From assembly GCA_964342805.1 (NCBI GenBank), contig CAYFHQ010000032.1, positions 1 to 33,456 on the forward strand: a stretch of 33,456 bases of DNA, read 5' to 3'. Below, in pieces: positions 33,149 through 33,456 of this stretch (the stretch's first letter is position 1; each line of letters begins with the position of its first letter). Source of the DNA: CAYFHQ01 sp964342805 (GTDB taxonomy: Bacteria > Bacillota > Clostridia > Peptostreptococcales > Acidaminobacteraceae). Both the position numbers and the translations under genes were made by a program. The notes below the pieces were generated by a model. That model was not told the DNA's origin and made no database searches. It saw nothing but the letters and a program-made list of their open reading frames with translations.

Positions 33149-33456
33149 ATGTACTTAATGGAGAATTACGGGGACAAGCCCCTGCACTTTCAAAAGGGAT
33201 TTGGTAGTTGGCTATTTACAGAAGAGGGAGAAGGGTATCTAGACTTTGTTTCAGGTATTGCTGTCAATTCTCTGGGTCATTGCCATCCAAAGATTGTAGA
33301 CATGATTACTAGTCAGGCAAAGCAGCTGTTACACACATCTAACCTATATGGGAATGCCCCCCAGGACCAGCTTGCAAAAAGGTTGGTTGAGTCATCAGGA
33401 ATGTCAGCCGCATTTTTTTGTAACAGTGGTACTGAGGCCGTGGAAGCAGCCTTAAA
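33149..33456 (+). CDS. argD: Acetylornithine aminotransferase (partial, N-terminus)
   Basis: The first 102 codons of a class III PLP-dependent aminotransferase, cut by the window edge. It begins MYLMENYGDKPLHFQKGFGS and continues with DFVSGIAVNSLGHCHPKIVD and LLHTSNLYGNAPQDQLAKRL. The visible portion ends in CNSGTEAVEAAL, the phosphate-binding loop. In this arginine cluster it should convert N-acetylglutamate semialdehyde to N-acetylornithine; many ArgD also serve lysine synthesis. The catalytic lysine lies beyond the window. It is translated from its own GGAGGGATAGGGGAT site and co-transcribed with argB. Confidence 0.95.
   Translation, partial: MYLMENYGDKPLHFQKGFGSWLFTEEGEGYLDFVSGIAVNSLGHCHPKIVDMITSQAKQLLHTSNLYGNAPQDQLAKRLVESSGMSAAFFCNSGTEAVEAAL

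Overview
The window looks like the chromosome of an anaerobic, amino-acid-fermenting member of the Firmicutes, most likely a Clostridia relative. The evidence is the near-consensus Gram-positive promoters (TTGaca/TATAAT and extended -10), strong GGAGG ribosome sites, an indolepyruvate:ferredoxin oxidoreductase next to a phosphate butyryltransferase, several ferredoxin-type proteins, and a SAM riboswitch ahead of a methionine transporter. Genes are dense, base composition looks even throughout, and I see no insertion sequence, phage gene, CRISPR array, tRNA or rRNA. The genus is not determined.

Layout. 1-3170: the end of argS, a terminator, then an overlapping bshC-bshA pair for bacillithiol synthesis. 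3254-8384: an uncharacterised small protein on the minus strand, divergent from a likely four-gene operon (B12-binding radical SAM protein, membrane protein, NAD kinase, TPR protein). 8462-15396: a large hybrid histidine kinase that starts directly with an NrtA/THI5-like substrate-binding domain and has no signal peptide or membrane segment. It is divergent from ptb-iorA-iorB, which together should convert aryl-pyruvates to aryl-acetyl phosphates. 15589-19018: a QueG-like iron-sulfur protein convergent with a membrane-bound Cache sensor kinase. 19087-19378: an orphan promoter, small ORF and two terminators. 19523-26518: argG-argH-carA-carB. 26570-27187: a flavin-barrel/ferredoxin fusion. 27262-29770: a SAM riboswitch and metN-metI-metQ. 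29840-33456: argJ and argC on the minus strand, divergent from argB-argD, with an ARG-box-like operator between them.

How the genes work together. The right half is largely an arginine locus. argC, argJ, argB and argD make ornithine from glutamate, with ArgJ recycling acetyl groups. carAB supplies carbamoyl phosphate, and argGH convert citrulline to arginine; argF is not in the window. Methionine uptake sits between the two arginine blocks and is under separate SAM control. The left-centre is a peptide-fermentation module in which 2-keto-acid oxidation reduces ferredoxin and Ptb saves the thioester energy as an acyl phosphate.

The best candidate for something undescribed is the soluble substrate-binding-domain hybrid kinase facing ptb-iorAB, which may be a cytoplasmic small-molecule sensor controlling that pathway. 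Other points of interest are a MetN without its regulatory domain, the PNPOx-like/ferredoxin fusion, bacillithiol genes in an apparent anaerobe, and the orphan transcription unit before argG. All functions are inferred from recognised motifs and gene order; no database search was run.
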